Below are positions 17,427 through 27,741 of a DNA stretch of 64,000 bases, one piece after another. Every line of letters starts with the position of its first letter. Position 1 is the first letter of the stretch. The DNA is taken from NCBI GenBank assembly GCA_902167985.1, contig CABHNZ010000015.1:99759-163758 (forward strand), given 5' to 3'. The notes under the pieces are model-generated. The model searched no databases and was not told the DNA's origin. It saw only the letters and a program-made list of their open reading frames with translations. A program made the position numbers and the translations under genes. Source of the stretch: Shinella sp. UYSO24. GTDB lineage: Bacteria > Pseudomonadota > Alphaproteobacteria > Rhizobiales > Rhizobiaceae.

Positions 17427-18692
17427 ATGGGATTGGCCAAGGGGATTGGATTGCAGAACCTTGCCGGATTTTTCGCCCGCACGACGCTGATTGCAGCGCT
17501 CACCGTTCTTGCCGCCTGCGCCGGCCGGCCGCAGGGCGTGCTGGTGGCGCAGACGATCACCGCGACCGACACGTCCAAGGTGGATGTGATGGTGGCGACG
17601 ACGCGGCGATCGTCACAAACACCGGGCATCCTGTTTTCCGGCGAGCGCGACAAGGGCGTGCATGTCACCGAGATCACTGTCTCCATTCCGGCCGATGCCA
17701 AGCGTGAGGCCGGCCAGGTGCAATGGCCGAAGAAACTGCCCGCCAATCCGGAAAAGGAATTTGCAACCGTCTCGGTAAAACCGACGACGCTGCCCGGCGC
17801 AAATTCATGGCTGCGCGAAAACCTGCCGAAGAGCCGGCGTGTGCTGGTCTTCGTCCATGGTTTCAACAATCGCTATGAGGATGCCGTCTACCGGTTTGCG
17901 CAGATCATCCACGATTCCAAGGCGGATGTGGCGCCGGTCCTGTTTACGTGGCCGTCGCGCGGCAGCATCTTTGCCTATAACTACGACAAGGAAAGCACCA
18001 ACTATTCCCGCGACGCGCTGGAGACGATGCTGACACGCCTCTCAAGCGATCCGCAGGTGGGCGAAGTCACCGTGATGGCGCATTCGATGGGCTCGTGGCT
18101 GACGGTCGAGGCGCTTCGGCAGATGGCGATCCGCCATGGCTCGGTGGCACCGAAGATCAAGAATGTCATCCTTGCCTCACCGGATCTCGATGTTGACGTG
18201 TTCAGCGGGCAGTTTACCGCGCTTGGGCCAAAGCATCCGAAATTCACGCTTTTCGTTTCGCGCGATGACCGCGCGCTTTCGCTCTCGCGCAGGATTTCCG
18301 GCAATATCGAGCGACTGGGACAGGTAGACCCGACTGTCGAGCCCTATCGCAGCGAATTCGAAAAGGCCGGGATTACCGTGCTCGACCTGACAAAGCTCAA
18401 GGTCAACGATCCGCTCAATCACGGCAAGTTCGCCGAAAGCCCGGAAGTGGTGAAGCTTATCGGCAACCGGCTGATCGCCGGGCAGACGATTACCGACCAG
18501 CAGGTGGGGATCGGCGACAGGCTCGGCGCCGTGGCGCTTGGCGCGGCGCAGACGGTGGGCGGTGCGGCAAGCCTTGCGGTCAGCGCACCGATCTCGGTCT
18601 TCGACCCCAATACGCGCGCAAGCTATAACGAGCAGGTGGACCGGTTCGGCAATGCTGTCGGAAATACGGTGACGACCGCCGTTGGCCAATAG
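17427..18692 (+). CDS. Alpha/beta-hydrolase lipoprotein (DUF900 family)
   Basis: A predicted lipoprotein with an esterase/lipase-like fold. The N-terminus has a basic start, a hydrophobic stretch and the lipobox LAAC at residues 28-31. The DUF900 domain follows: VLVFVHGFNNRYEDAVYRFA, TWPSRGSIFAYNYDKES, and the nucleophile motif AHSMGSW around residue 216. Asp and His residues suitable for the triad occur later (SPDLDVDVF; DPLNHGKF). The tail of about 80 residues is Ala/Gly-rich and low in complexity. ATG 17427 has a GGGGAG ribosome site. The substrate is unknown. Confidence 0.83.
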   Translation: MGLAKGIGLQNLAGFFARTTLIAALTVLAACAGRPQGVLVAQTITATDTSKVDVMVATTRRSSQTPGILFSGERDKGVHVTEITVSIPADAKREAGQVQWPKKLPANPEKEFATVSVKPTTLPGANSWLRENLPKSRRVLVFVHGFNNRYEDAVYRFAQIIHDSKADVAPVLFTWPSRGSIFAYNYDKESTNYSRDALETMLTRLSSDPQVGEVTVMAHSMGSWLTVEALRQMAIRHGSVAPKIKNVILASPDLDVDVFSGQFTALGPKHPKFTLFVSRDDRALSLSRRISGNIERLGQVDPTVEPYRSEFEKAGITVLDLTKLKVNDPLNHGKFAESPEVVKLIGNRLIAGQTITDQQVGIGDRLGAVALGAAQTVGGAASLAVSAPISVFDPNTRASYNEQVDRFGNAVGNTVTTAVGQ

Positions 18693-18808
18693 GTGCGCAA
18701 ATCGACAAATTCGAAAGACTGCTGCCACTTCGCGGCCGCAGCACGCTTGATTTGACCGGGAAAGCGAATAGGTTCCCGTGCAGCTTATAAAGAGTGCGAG
18801 GAGCTCCC

Positions 18809-20432
<1,624 letters not shown>

Positions 20433-20490
20433 GTAACAGTTTATCGCATTTTTGACCTATGGTCTCGCCTGGAACATTCCGGGCGGGACC

Positions 20491-20933
20491 ATGAGCGATA
20501 GGGCAAGGCGGGTAATTCACTTCCTATGGCGGCTGCTGCGCCTTCTCGGCCAAAGGCTGGACCGCGAGCTGATGGGCACCCCGATTGCCGAACAGCCGTC
20601 TCTCATTCGCAACGAAATCCTGAAACTGCGCGCCCAGTCTGTCGATCGGCTATCGACGGCCTGTTTTTCGTTTGGGGCAGCGGGGGCGTTCGCGCTGTTG
20701 TCGCGGCAATCTTCCATGGCCGCAGCACGCCGACCCTTCAATGTGCGCCGGCTCAGCAGGATGGCATCATTTATCTGCAATGCCTCGCACCATCCGTCGC
20801 GACTGCCGGCGTGGGCTGGACGGTGCATGACACTATAAGCGTTGCACTTCCCGTCGCCGTTTGGCTCATATTCGGCTTTGTGCTACATATAACGGGCGAG
20901 GTTTTTCTGACGAAACTTGGAGATGATCCATGA
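20491..20933 (+). CDS. Probable small membrane protein of unknown function (one frameshift)
   Basis: Two frames join into one 147-residue protein if one base is added near 20690. The N-terminal part (MSDRARRVIHFLWRLLRLLG) is basic and contains the segment SLIRNEILKLRAQSVDRL. The C-terminal part ends in a clear membrane helix (ISVALPVAVWLIFGFVLHI) and the stop overlaps the next small gene by ATGA. That coupling is the main support for the C-terminal frame; the N-terminal frame has a GGCGGGA ribosome site before ATG 20491. I do not recognise the family, and the join is less certain than for the conserved genes. Confidence 0.5.
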
Positions 20934-21031
20934 GCGCTGAGATGAGCATCGGCTATATGATCTATGGCGGCACGGGTGCCGTGCTGCTCGTCATCGCCCT
21001 GATCGTCCTCTACCGCCTGCGCCATAGCTGA
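20930..21031 (+). CDS. 33-residue membrane peptide
   Basis: A short frame reads MSAEMSIGYMIYGGTGAVLL and then VIALIVLYRLRHS. It is a single hydrophobic helix flanked by a short acidic N-terminus and a basic C-terminus (RLRHS). It starts on the stop codon of the previous gene (ATGA overlap), and GGAGATG upstream can serve as ribosome site. The layout is that of a small single-pass membrane protein translated together with its upstream neighbour. Function unknown. Confidence 0.55.
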   Translation: MSAEMSIGYMIYGGTGAVLLVIALIVLYRLRHS

Positions 21032-21071
21032 CACAGGCGGGGGGGCTGACACAGGCAGTCGAGCGCTTGTC

Positions 21072-21996
21072 TCAGAGGCCGATTTCGTTTGCGAAGGGCG
21101 GGTTGGCGCCGGCGCGGGATACGGTGACGGCAGCGGCCTTGGCGCCGAGGGCGAGCGCTTGGCGATCTGATCTTCGGAGAGGTTGGCAACCTGCGCCTTG
21201 GTGAGCAGGTTCTGCATCTTCAGCGAGGCGAGGACGCCCGCATCGAACGTGTCGCCGGCACCGACCGTATCGACCACCGTCACCTTCTCGCTCGGCACCG
21301 TCACCTTGTGGTTTGCGGTATAGCCGACGGCGCCATCGGCGCCGCGGGTGACGACGACGAGCTTTGCGCCATGATGCAGCCAGTGGCGGGCAAGCGTATC
21401 CTCGTCGCCTTCAAGGCCAAACCAGGCGAGATCCTCATCGGAAAACTTCACGATGTCGGACATGGCCGCCATGCGGCGGATACGGGCCAGATGCGAGGCC
21501 TTGTCCTTGATGAAGCCGGGGCGGATATTCGGATCGAGCGAAATGACGCGCTTTTCCTGCTCGCGCGCCATCAGCGCCTCGTAAGTCGCGCCGCAAGGTC
21601 CGGGATAAGGCTGATCGCGCCAAAATGCAGCGCCTCGCAATCATCGCCGAAGGCAGGCAGGTCCGCCTCGGTAATCATCCGGCCGGCGGTGTTCTCGTCA
21701 TAGAAGGCGTAGGACGCATGGCCGTTGGTCAGCTTGACGAAGGCAATCGTCGTCGGGCGCGACAGCGTGGCGCAATAGCTGAAATCGACGTGGCTTTCGC
21801 GCAGCGTGTTGCGCAGGATATCGCCCATCATGTCGTCGGAAAGGCCGGTAAAGAAGCCGGTCGGCTGGCCGAGACGGCCAAGCGCAATCGCCGTATTGAA
21901 AACCGCGCCGCCGGCATAGGGCGCAAAGCCCGCCTCGCCCAGCGTGGTTTCCCGCGGCAGCATGTCGATCAACGCTTCACCACAGCACACAATCAT
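21072..21996 (-). CDS. frk: PfkB-family sugar kinase, probably fructokinase (two frameshifts)
   Basis: ATP-dependent carbohydrate kinase. It starts MIVCCGEALIDMLPRE, with the sugar-binding segment PYAGGAVFNTAIALGRLG. It ends with the ATP/anion-hole motif VDTVGAGDTFDAGVLA and the final segment ALGAKAAAVTVSRAGANPPF. Missing single bases near 21605 and 21168 split it; repair gives 308 residues, the usual size of rhizobial fructokinases. ATG 21996 has a GGGAGG ribosome site. Fructose as substrate is inferred from this length, the GAGD-type motif and the pgi neighbour; other sugars are possible. Confidence 0.82.
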
Positions 21997-22106
21997 GATG
22001 TCCTCCCAAAGACATTCCCACCCGCTTCTCCAACAGGTCTCAGTGCAACAGGAATAGGCGAGCTTTTGTCGCTTGACTAGGGCAAAAGCTCGCCTTGTCC
22101 ATTTCC

Positions 22107-22801
22107 TTATTTCGGCAGTTCCGTGATGCCGCCGTGACGGCCAGACCATGCCAGCGGCGCATCAAGGAAGGCTTCGACCTCCGAAAGCGTCTTTCGTCGA
22201 AGAGCTTCTGGTCGCGGGCGACCGCCAGCACGTTGCGCCAGGTGGCGATATGGTGGAACTGGACCTTGCCATCGGCGAAGCGCAGCGCGCCTTCATCGAA
22301 AATGCCGTAGTAGAAGAGCGCCATGCCGTGATCGACGATGCCGCCGGCTGCACGGATTGCATCGATGAACTTGAACATCGAGCCGCCGGCCGTCGTCAGG
22401 TCCTCGATGACGAGGACGCGGGCGCCTTCCGGCATATGGCCTTCGATCTGGGCGTTGCGGCCATGACCCTTCGGCTGCTTGCGGACATAGATCATCGGCA
22501 GCGACAGGCGCTCGGCGAGGAAGGCGGCAAACGGAATGCCGGCCGTCTCGCCACCGGCAACACAGTCGAACTTTTCGAAGCCGGCATCACGCATGATCGT
22601 GGCGGCAGCGAAATCCATGATGGTCGAGCGGATGCGCGGATAGGAGATCAGCTTGCGGCAGTCGATATAGACCGGGCTCATCATGCCGGATGCAAATTTG
22701 TAGGGCTCGTCGGCGCGAAAATGGACCGCTCCGATTTCCCAGAGCATCTTGGCCATCAGTTCGGCCATTACGTTCTTGTCCGTGAATGTGGTTTGTATCA
22801 T
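22107..22801 (-). CDS. pyrE: PyrE, orotate phosphoribosyltransferase (one frameshift)
   Basis: Makes orotidine-5'-phosphate from orotate and PRPP in pyrimidine synthesis. The product begins MIQTTFTDKNVMAELMAKML, has the substrate segment FASGMMSPVYIDCRKL, a catalytic loop with YVRKQPKGHGRNAQIEG, and the PRPP-binding motif VLVIEDLTTAGGS. One missing base near 22196 shifts the last 30 residues; restoring it gives the end WSGRHGGITELPK and a 231-residue protein, typical of alphaproteobacterial PyrE. ATG 22801 is preferred because an upstream start would add an unlikely Arg/Cys-rich tail. Confidence 0.94.
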
Positions 22802-22891
22802 CGCCGCGCTCCTGCTTGTCTGAAACCACGCGCCGCCATAGCAGCAAGCGCGGCGGGGCGCCAGCGGCAAGCGCGGCTGAAGATGAAGTTT

Positions 22892-24076
22892 TCAGGCCGA
22901 AGTGCGGCTTTCGCTGTCATTATCGACGACAGGATGCAGATAGCCGGCCAGTTCCACCCGGTTTCGGCCTGCGCGCTTGGCCTCGTAAAGCGCCGCATCC
23001 GCCTGGCCGAGAACCGCCTCAAACGGCGAACCCGCCTGATTGCCGGTGGCAACGCCGGCGCTCACCGTCGGCTGGACGACGCCGCGCTCGAAGACGACGC
23101 GGCGGGACGAGAAGCGCTGCAGGACATCGGTCGCCACCAGCTCCGCCCTGCCCGGCATGATATCGTCGAGCAGAACGGCAAACTCCTCGCCGCCGAGCCT
23201 CGTCGCGGTGCTGTCGCGGCCGAGAACGTCACACAGATCCTCGGCAAAGGCCTTCAGCACGAGATCGCCCGAGGCATGGCCGAACTGGTCGTTGATCAAC
23301 TTGAAGCGATCGATATCGAAAACGATGATGGCGCTGGAGACGCCGAGAAGACGGGTGCCGTGCTGTTCGAACAGGGCGCGGCGGTTGAGAAGGCCCGTCA
23401 GAGGATCCGTCAGAGCCTCGCGGCGGTGATGAGCGGCAAGGCGCCATTGATGCAGGGCAAGCGAGAGGGCGCCGATGCCGGTCATGCCGGCGATGCAGAC
23501 ACCGAGATTGAGGTTTTCGGCCCAGTTGTCCGGCACTTTGGCCAGGGTCCATTGGCCGCCATGGATGAGCATGGTGGCGCAGAGCGAGAAGCTGGCGGCG
23601 CTCATCAGGTAAAGCACCGACATGCCGGTCAGCGGCACAGGCGCTTCGGCCCGCGCGCACCAGTATTGATGGGCGGTGCCGGCCAGCAGGATGGCCGTTG
23701 CGACATTCATGACGACAAGACCAAGGCCGTTGAGGCCGATCGCCATGAAGGGCGCACCGGCCGAGATCGTCACCAGGGCAAGAAGCATGGCCAGACGCCA
23801 CGGACGCAGGCCGGTGCGGAACTGCACCGAGGCGGCAAAGATCACGCTGAAACCACCCATCAGCAGGGAATAGGCAAAGGCACCCAGAATGGGGCCCATA
23901 TGAGAGCCGTAAAGATTATAGGTCAGTATTCCCGAGATCGTCAGGCCAAGAGCCGCAACAAGGGTCAGAAGAAACGAATCCGTCCTGCGCGAAACCCAGG
24001 TACCGAACAAAGTCACCATAAGGCAGGCTGCCGATACGCCGAGCGCAAGCAGAAGAGACTGATAATCGAGCATCAT
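22892..24076 (-). CDS. Membrane diguanylate cyclase (GGDEF protein)
   Basis: Likely makes cyclic-di-GMP. Seven or so hydrophobic helices fill residues 1-210, without a recognisable MHYT or MASE1 motif. The GGDEF domain occupies about residues 220-385: it has DPLTGLLNRRA, the metal-binding FDIDRFKLINDQFGH and the active-site loop RLGGEEF (an active GGEEF variant). The RxxD inhibitory site expected five residues before that loop is absent, so product inhibition at this site is unlikely. The reading frame is intact. It lies between pyrE and pyrC on the same strand, but its gaps to both are long enough for its own promoter. Confidence 0.9.
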   Translation of the reverse strand: MMLDYQSLLLALGVSAACLMVTLFGTWVSRRTDSFLLTLVAALGLTISGILTYNLYGSHMGPILGAFAYSLLMGGFSVIFAASVQFRTGLRPWRLAMLLALVTISAGAPFMAIGLNGLGLVVMNVATAILLAGTAHQYWCARAEAPVPLTGMSVLYLMSAASFSLCATMLIHGGQWTLAKVPDNWAENLNLGVCIAGMTGIGALSLALHQWRLAAHHRREALTDPLTGLLNRRALFEQHGTRLLGVSSAIIVFDIDRFKLINDQFGHASGDLVLKAFAEDLCDVLGRDSTATRLGGEEFAVLLDDIMPGRAELVATDVLQRFSSRRVVFERGVVQPTVSAGVATGNQAGSPFEAVLGQADAALYEAKRAGRNRVELAGYLHPVVDNDSESRTSA

Positions 24077-24188
24077 GCTTGTCGCTCTCTTCTAAATGAA
24101 AAGGCACTAAAATATCTTTTTTGGCGACGCTACTCGGCGTTTCTCTCCAAAAGGTTACGATCTACTTGCAAAGGCTTCACGATCCCGC

Positions 24189-24219
24189 AATCGGACACCG
24201 CTACTGGCGGTGTCCGATT
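24189..24219 (-). terminator. Hairpin after pyrC
   Basis: A perfect 13-bp stem (AATCGGACACCGC with GCGGTGTCCGATT) and a 5-base loop lie 22 bases past the pyrC stop. No long T run follows, so it may be a Rho-dependent or mRNA-stabilising structure. Confidence 0.65.
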
Positions 24220-24241
24220 ATAAGACCATATCGGAATTTCT

Positions 24242-25285
24242 TCAACCTTCCGAGACGTCCCAATGCAGCGGGAACATCGGGTCGAAAACGGTGATCGGAC
24301 CGGCGGCCGTCTCGCGCTTGTCGGGGAATGTCACCGGCTGATCGCGCTTGACCATGGTGATCCGCTCCTCGTTCGGGGCGAGACCATACCATGCCGGGCC
24401 GTTGAGCGAGGCGAAGGCTTCCAGCTTGTCGAGCGCGTTTTCCTGCTCGAACACATGTGCGAGGCAGCTCATCGTGTTGACCGAGGTATAGATGCCGGCG
24501 CAGCCGCAGGCGCATTCCTTCAGCGGGTCGAGATGCGGAGCGGAATCGGTGCCGAGGAAGAAGCGCGCATCGCCGGAGGTTGCCGCCGCACGCAGGGCCA
24601 GACGATGGTTTTCGCGCTTGGCAACCGGCAGGCAGTAATAATGCGGGCGGATGCCGCCGACGAGGATGGCATTGCGGTTGATGATCAGGTGATGGGTGGT
24701 GATCGTGCCGGCAAGGTTGCTCTTGGCCGACTTGATGTAATTGATGCCGTCCTCGGTGGTGACGTGTTCCATCGTCACCTTGAGTTCCGGCAGGCGCTTG
24801 CGAAGCGGATCGAGCACCGTGTCGATGAAGACGGCTTCGCGATCGAAGATGTCGACTTCCGGCGTCGTGACTTCGCCATGCACACACATGGGAAGGCCGA
24901 TCTTGGCCATGCGCTCCAGCGCCGGCATCGCCTTGTCGAAATCGCGCACGCCGCCATGCGAATTGGTGGTGGCGCCGGCGGGGTAAAGCTTGACCGCATG
25001 AATGAGGCCGCTCTTCTTGCCCTCTTCCAGATCATCCGGATCGGTGTGTTCCGTCAGATAGAGCGTCATCAGCGGCTCGAAGCGATCGCCCTTGGGCAAT
25101 GCTGCCATGATGCGGTCGCGATAGGCGCGGGCATCGGCCGTCGTCACGACCGGCGGCACGAGGTTCGGCATGATGATGGCGCGGGCGAAATGGCGGCTGG
25201 TATCGGCAACGACGCCTTCCAGAACGGCGCCATCGCGCAGGTGAAGATGCCAGTCGTCCGGGCGACGGAGGGTGATCGTGTTCAT
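24242..25285 (-). CDS. pyrC: PyrC, dihydroorotase
   Basis: Zinc amidohydrolase that cyclises carbamoyl-aspartate to dihydroorotate. The 347-residue protein starts MNTITLRRPDDWHLHLRDG, whose HLH supplies two metal ligands. The carboxylated Lys lies in HAVKLYPAGATTNS, further His ligands in MCVHGEV and TITTHHL, and the catalytic Asp in FLGTDSAPH. This is the class II (E. coli-type) form. ATG 25285 is preferred; an in-frame upstream extension to 25414 has no similarity or ribosome site. The 278-base gap before it holds no supported gene. Confidence 0.96.
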   Translation of the reverse strand: MNTITLRRPDDWHLHLRDGAVLEGVVADTSRHFARAIIMPNLVPPVVTTADARAYRDRIMAALPKGDRFEPLMTLYLTEHTDPDDLEEGKKSGLIHAVKLYPAGATTNSHGGVRDFDKAMPALERMAKIGLPMCVHGEVTTPEVDIFDREAVFIDTVLDPLRKRLPELKVTMEHVTTEDGINYIKSAKSNLAGTITTHHLIINRNAILVGGIRPHYYCLPVAKRENHRLALRAAATSGDARFFLGTDSAPHLDPLKECACGCAGIYTSVNTMSCLAHVFEQENALDKLEAFASLNGPAWYGLAPNEERITMVKRDQPVTFPDKRETAAGPITVFDPMFPLHWDVSEG

Positions 25286-25563
25286 CGCTGTTCCCATCAT
25301 GATGCTATCGGCTGCCATTAGCACCATCGCGGCGCCAAAGACAATGTTCCAGAGCGACCGACCCGGCATGGCGGCAGACCGCTTCGGCGGAAACGGAGGC
25401 CGACGATGATACAATCCTGCAGGAGGCTCCCGCGTTAACCTTCACGCAAATGTGCCCTCCGGTTGAAGCCTTTCTTTCATGAATCGCTCTGGCTGCAAGG
25501 AACCGGCAGGCCGCTTTCCACGTTCGTGCATCCATAACAAGGTTCTGTTGATCGGAGCAGACA

Positions 25564-26490
25564 ATGAAATCCCAGGGATCGAAAGCGAGAAAGGGATTTG
25601 CAGTTGCAGCAGGCGCCGCCGTGGCGCTGTGCGGGCTGACGATTTCTCCCAGTGCGCAGGAGCGCGAGAGCCTTCAGCTCGTCGCTGCCATGCAGAGCGA
25701 ATGCGACCAGCTGGCCGGCAGCCCCTATGACGAGCGCCGCAATGCAAGCTTTGCTCCCGTCGATATTTCGAGCATCGATGGTCGCGCGGTGGATGCCTGC
25801 CGCATGGCCTATGAGGCGACCGGCAATCCGCGCTTCGCATACCAGCTTGGCCGGGCGCTCAACAATTCCACCGAGCCCGAGGAGGCCATGGGCGCCTATA
25901 ATGCCGCTTCAGAGGCCGGCTACCCTGCCGCGCAGGTGAATTTCGGCATGCTGATGGGCCGGCTCGGCGATGATGACGCGCAGTTCCGCCTCTACAGCAA
26001 GGCTGCACAGAGCGGTAATCGTCTGGCCGCCTATAATCTCGGCGTCGCCTATCGCGACGGGCTCGGCACCAAGGCCGATGTGAAGAAGGCGCTCGACTGG
26101 TTCGGCAAGGCTGCGGCCGAGGGCGATGACACTGCCGCTTTCAATATCGGCGCCATTTATGACGAGGGTCATCTCGTTCAGCAGGACGATCAGACGGCGA
26201 TCGCCTGGTACGATCTAGCCGCCCAGCGCGGCAATACGGACGCGATGATCAATCTCGGCCTGATGTATGAGGCCGGAGAAGGCATTGCAGCCAACACAGC
26301 CAAGGCTGCCGACATGTTCAAGAAGGCGGCCGAGAATGGCGACGTGTTCGGCGCCTACAAGTTCCTCGAATTGCAGGACATGGGCGTGGTGCCGGCCCCG
26401 TCGCAGGAGGCCGGTGACGACGAGCTGAACACGCTGGTGCTGAAGCCGGGCGATGTGGAGCAGCAGAAGCCTGCAGGGATCGACATCTGA
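25564..26490 (+). CDS. Secreted Sel1-repeat protein
   Basis: The 308-residue product has a signal-peptide-like start (GFAVAAGAAVALCGL, cleavage probably near SAQ). A Cys-containing N-terminal region follows. At least four Sel1-type repeats then occur between about residues 90 and 270, each with an A-x-x-x-L/I-G-x-x-Y pattern such as AAYNLGVAYRDGLGTKAD and AMINLGLMYEAGEGI. Sel1 repeats mediate protein contacts, often in signalling or envelope stress. ATG 25564 is well placed, though the ribosome site is weak (GGAG at -10). A strong terminator follows. Confidence 0.88.
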   Translation: MKSQGSKARKGFAVAAGAAVALCGLTISPSAQERESLQLVAAMQSECDQLAGSPYDERRNASFAPVDISSIDGRAVDACRMAYEATGNPRFAYQLGRALNNSTEPEEAMGAYNAASEAGYPAAQVNFGMLMGRLGDDDAQFRLYSKAAQSGNRLAAYNLGVAYRDGLGTKADVKKALDWFGKAAAEGDDTAAFNIGAIYDEGHLVQQDDQTAIAWYDLAAQRGNTDAMINLGLMYEAGEGIAANTAKAADMFKKAAENGDVFGAYKFLELQDMGVVPAPSQEAGDDELNTLVLKPGDVEQQKPAGIDI

Positions 26491-26496
26491 GAAGCG

Positions 26497-26524
26497 AATG
26501 TCTCTTGCGAAATGTCTCTTGCGA
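26497..26524. repeat. Perfect tandem duplication of 14 bp
   Basis: AATGTCTCTTGCGA occurs twice in a row directly before the terminator hairpin that follows the Sel1-repeat gene. Replication slippage is the likely cause. The copy carrying the terminator arm may have been the source. Confidence 0.75.
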
Positions 26525-26560
26525 CAAGAGCGGCAGTGCGTGAGGCACTGCCGCTCTTGT
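26524..26560. terminator. Bidirectional terminator
   Basis: A perfect 16-bp stem (ACAAGAGCGGCAGTGC with GCACTGCCGCTCTTGT) and a 5-base loop separate the Sel1 gene from the converging proline-racemase family gene. T-rich sequence (TGTTTGTG) follows on the plus strand. Confidence 0.85.
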
Positions 26561-26571
26561 GTTTGTGACGG

Positions 26572-27609
26572 TCAGATCTCGCCGGCCTGCGGGCCCCAGA
26601 CATCGGTCATGGCAAAGCCATCCGACAGCGGGTCGAAGGGATCGAGCGATACCTGATGGAGGCCGAAGGTGAAGCCGCGGCCGGTGATCGTCGGGATGAT
26701 TGCGGTGCGGCCTGCCACTTGCGTTTCCGCCGCAAGGCCCACTTCGAACTGCGAGCCGATGATGGAGCGGGACTTGAAGCTGTCGCCCACAGCGATTTTT
26801 CCGCGCGCATGGAGGGCTGCGAGATTGGCCGAATTGCCGGTGCCGCAGGGCGAACGATCCGCCCTGCCCGGCCACATGGTCGTGCAGGTTCTGACCGTTC
26901 CGTCTTCCTCGACATCACGGAACATCACATAGGCCACGCCGGAAATCGCCGGGATTTCGGGATGGACGACCGGCACCTGCCGGTTGATGAGATCCTTAAG
27001 CACCATGCCGGCGCGCACGAGGGCCGCGGCATTGGCCTTTTCGATCTTCATGCCGATCTGCGAGACATCGACGAGCCCATAGAAGATGCCGCCGTAGCAG
27101 AGGTCGAGCGTGATGCGGCCCCATTCCGGCGTGTCGATCTCCAGATCCAGCTCATGGACGAAGGACGGCACCATGGTGAGCTTCACCTTTTCGCAGCGCC
27201 CGTCGCGGCAGGTGGCGGTGGCGCGCACGAGGCCGGCTGCCGTTTCCAGCGTGACGATGGTTTCCGGCTCCTTCATCTCGACGATGCCGGATTCCAGAAG
27301 GGCGGTGGTGACGCAGATCGAATTCGAGCCCGAGCTGGCATGCGCCTGATCCGGCTGGAGGATGATGAAGGCGGCATCCGCATCCGGGTGCTTTGCCGGC
27401 AGGAGCAGATTGACCGAGCCGATCGGCGCACCGCGCGGTTCAAGGCACAGGAAGCGGCGAAGCTCTTCGCCCTTCGGATCGGTATTCAGCCAGGCAAGCT
27501 GCTCGGCAACCGTCGCACCCGGGATCTTCGGCACGCCACCGATGGCGACCTTGCCGATTTCCCCCTCGCAATGGACATCGAGAAGCTGGATCGTCCGCTT
27601 CCATCTCAT
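26572..27609 (-). CDS. Proline-racemase family enzyme with a Ser/Cys catalytic pair
   Basis: A 345-residue member of the proline racemase/hydroxyproline epimerase superfamily. In classical racemases and 4-hydroxyproline epimerases two Cys act as acid and base. Here the first is Ser93 (in HASSGSNSICV) and the second is Cys255 (in RSPCGTGNSAN). Members with a Thr at the second position are dehydratases; the Ser/Cys pair marks another subgroup that can include 3- or 4-hydroxyproline epimerases. The exact reaction is therefore open. ATG 27609 has a GGGAG ribosome site. No hydroxyproline catabolic genes lie next to it, so context does not settle the substrate. Confidence 0.85.
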   Translation of the reverse strand: MRWKRTIQLLDVHCEGEIGKVAIGGVPKIPGATVAEQLAWLNTDPKGEELRRFLCLEPRGAPIGSVNLLLPAKHPDADAAFIILQPDQAHASSGSNSICVTTALLESGIVEMKEPETIVTLETAAGLVRATATCRDGRCEKVKLTMVPSFVHELDLEIDTPEWGRITLDLCYGGIFYGLVDVSQIGMKIEKANAAALVRAGMVLKDLINRQVPVVHPEIPAISGVAYVMFRDVEEDGTVRTCTTMWPGRADRSPCGTGNSANLAALHARGKIAVGDSFKSRSIIGSQFEVGLAAETQVAGRTAIIPTITGRGFTFGLHQVSLDPFDPLSDGFAMTDVWGPQAGEI

Positions 27610-27741
27610 CGTCTTACTCCCGCCGGAACGCAGTCTTGCCGGCAATCACAGGCTTCAAGCTTCAGCGGCGCGCCACGGCGCCAGCCGGCCAAGGCATAGC
27701 GCAGGCAGCAGCGTTTGCAATGGGATTGTCACCCGTCGCGT

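Noticed and set aside
22148..24223. A 691-codon plus-strand open frame opposite pyrE and the GGDEF gene
   Set aside because: It is a GC-rich antisense frame. The opposite strand carries PyrE and GGDEF motifs across the whole length.
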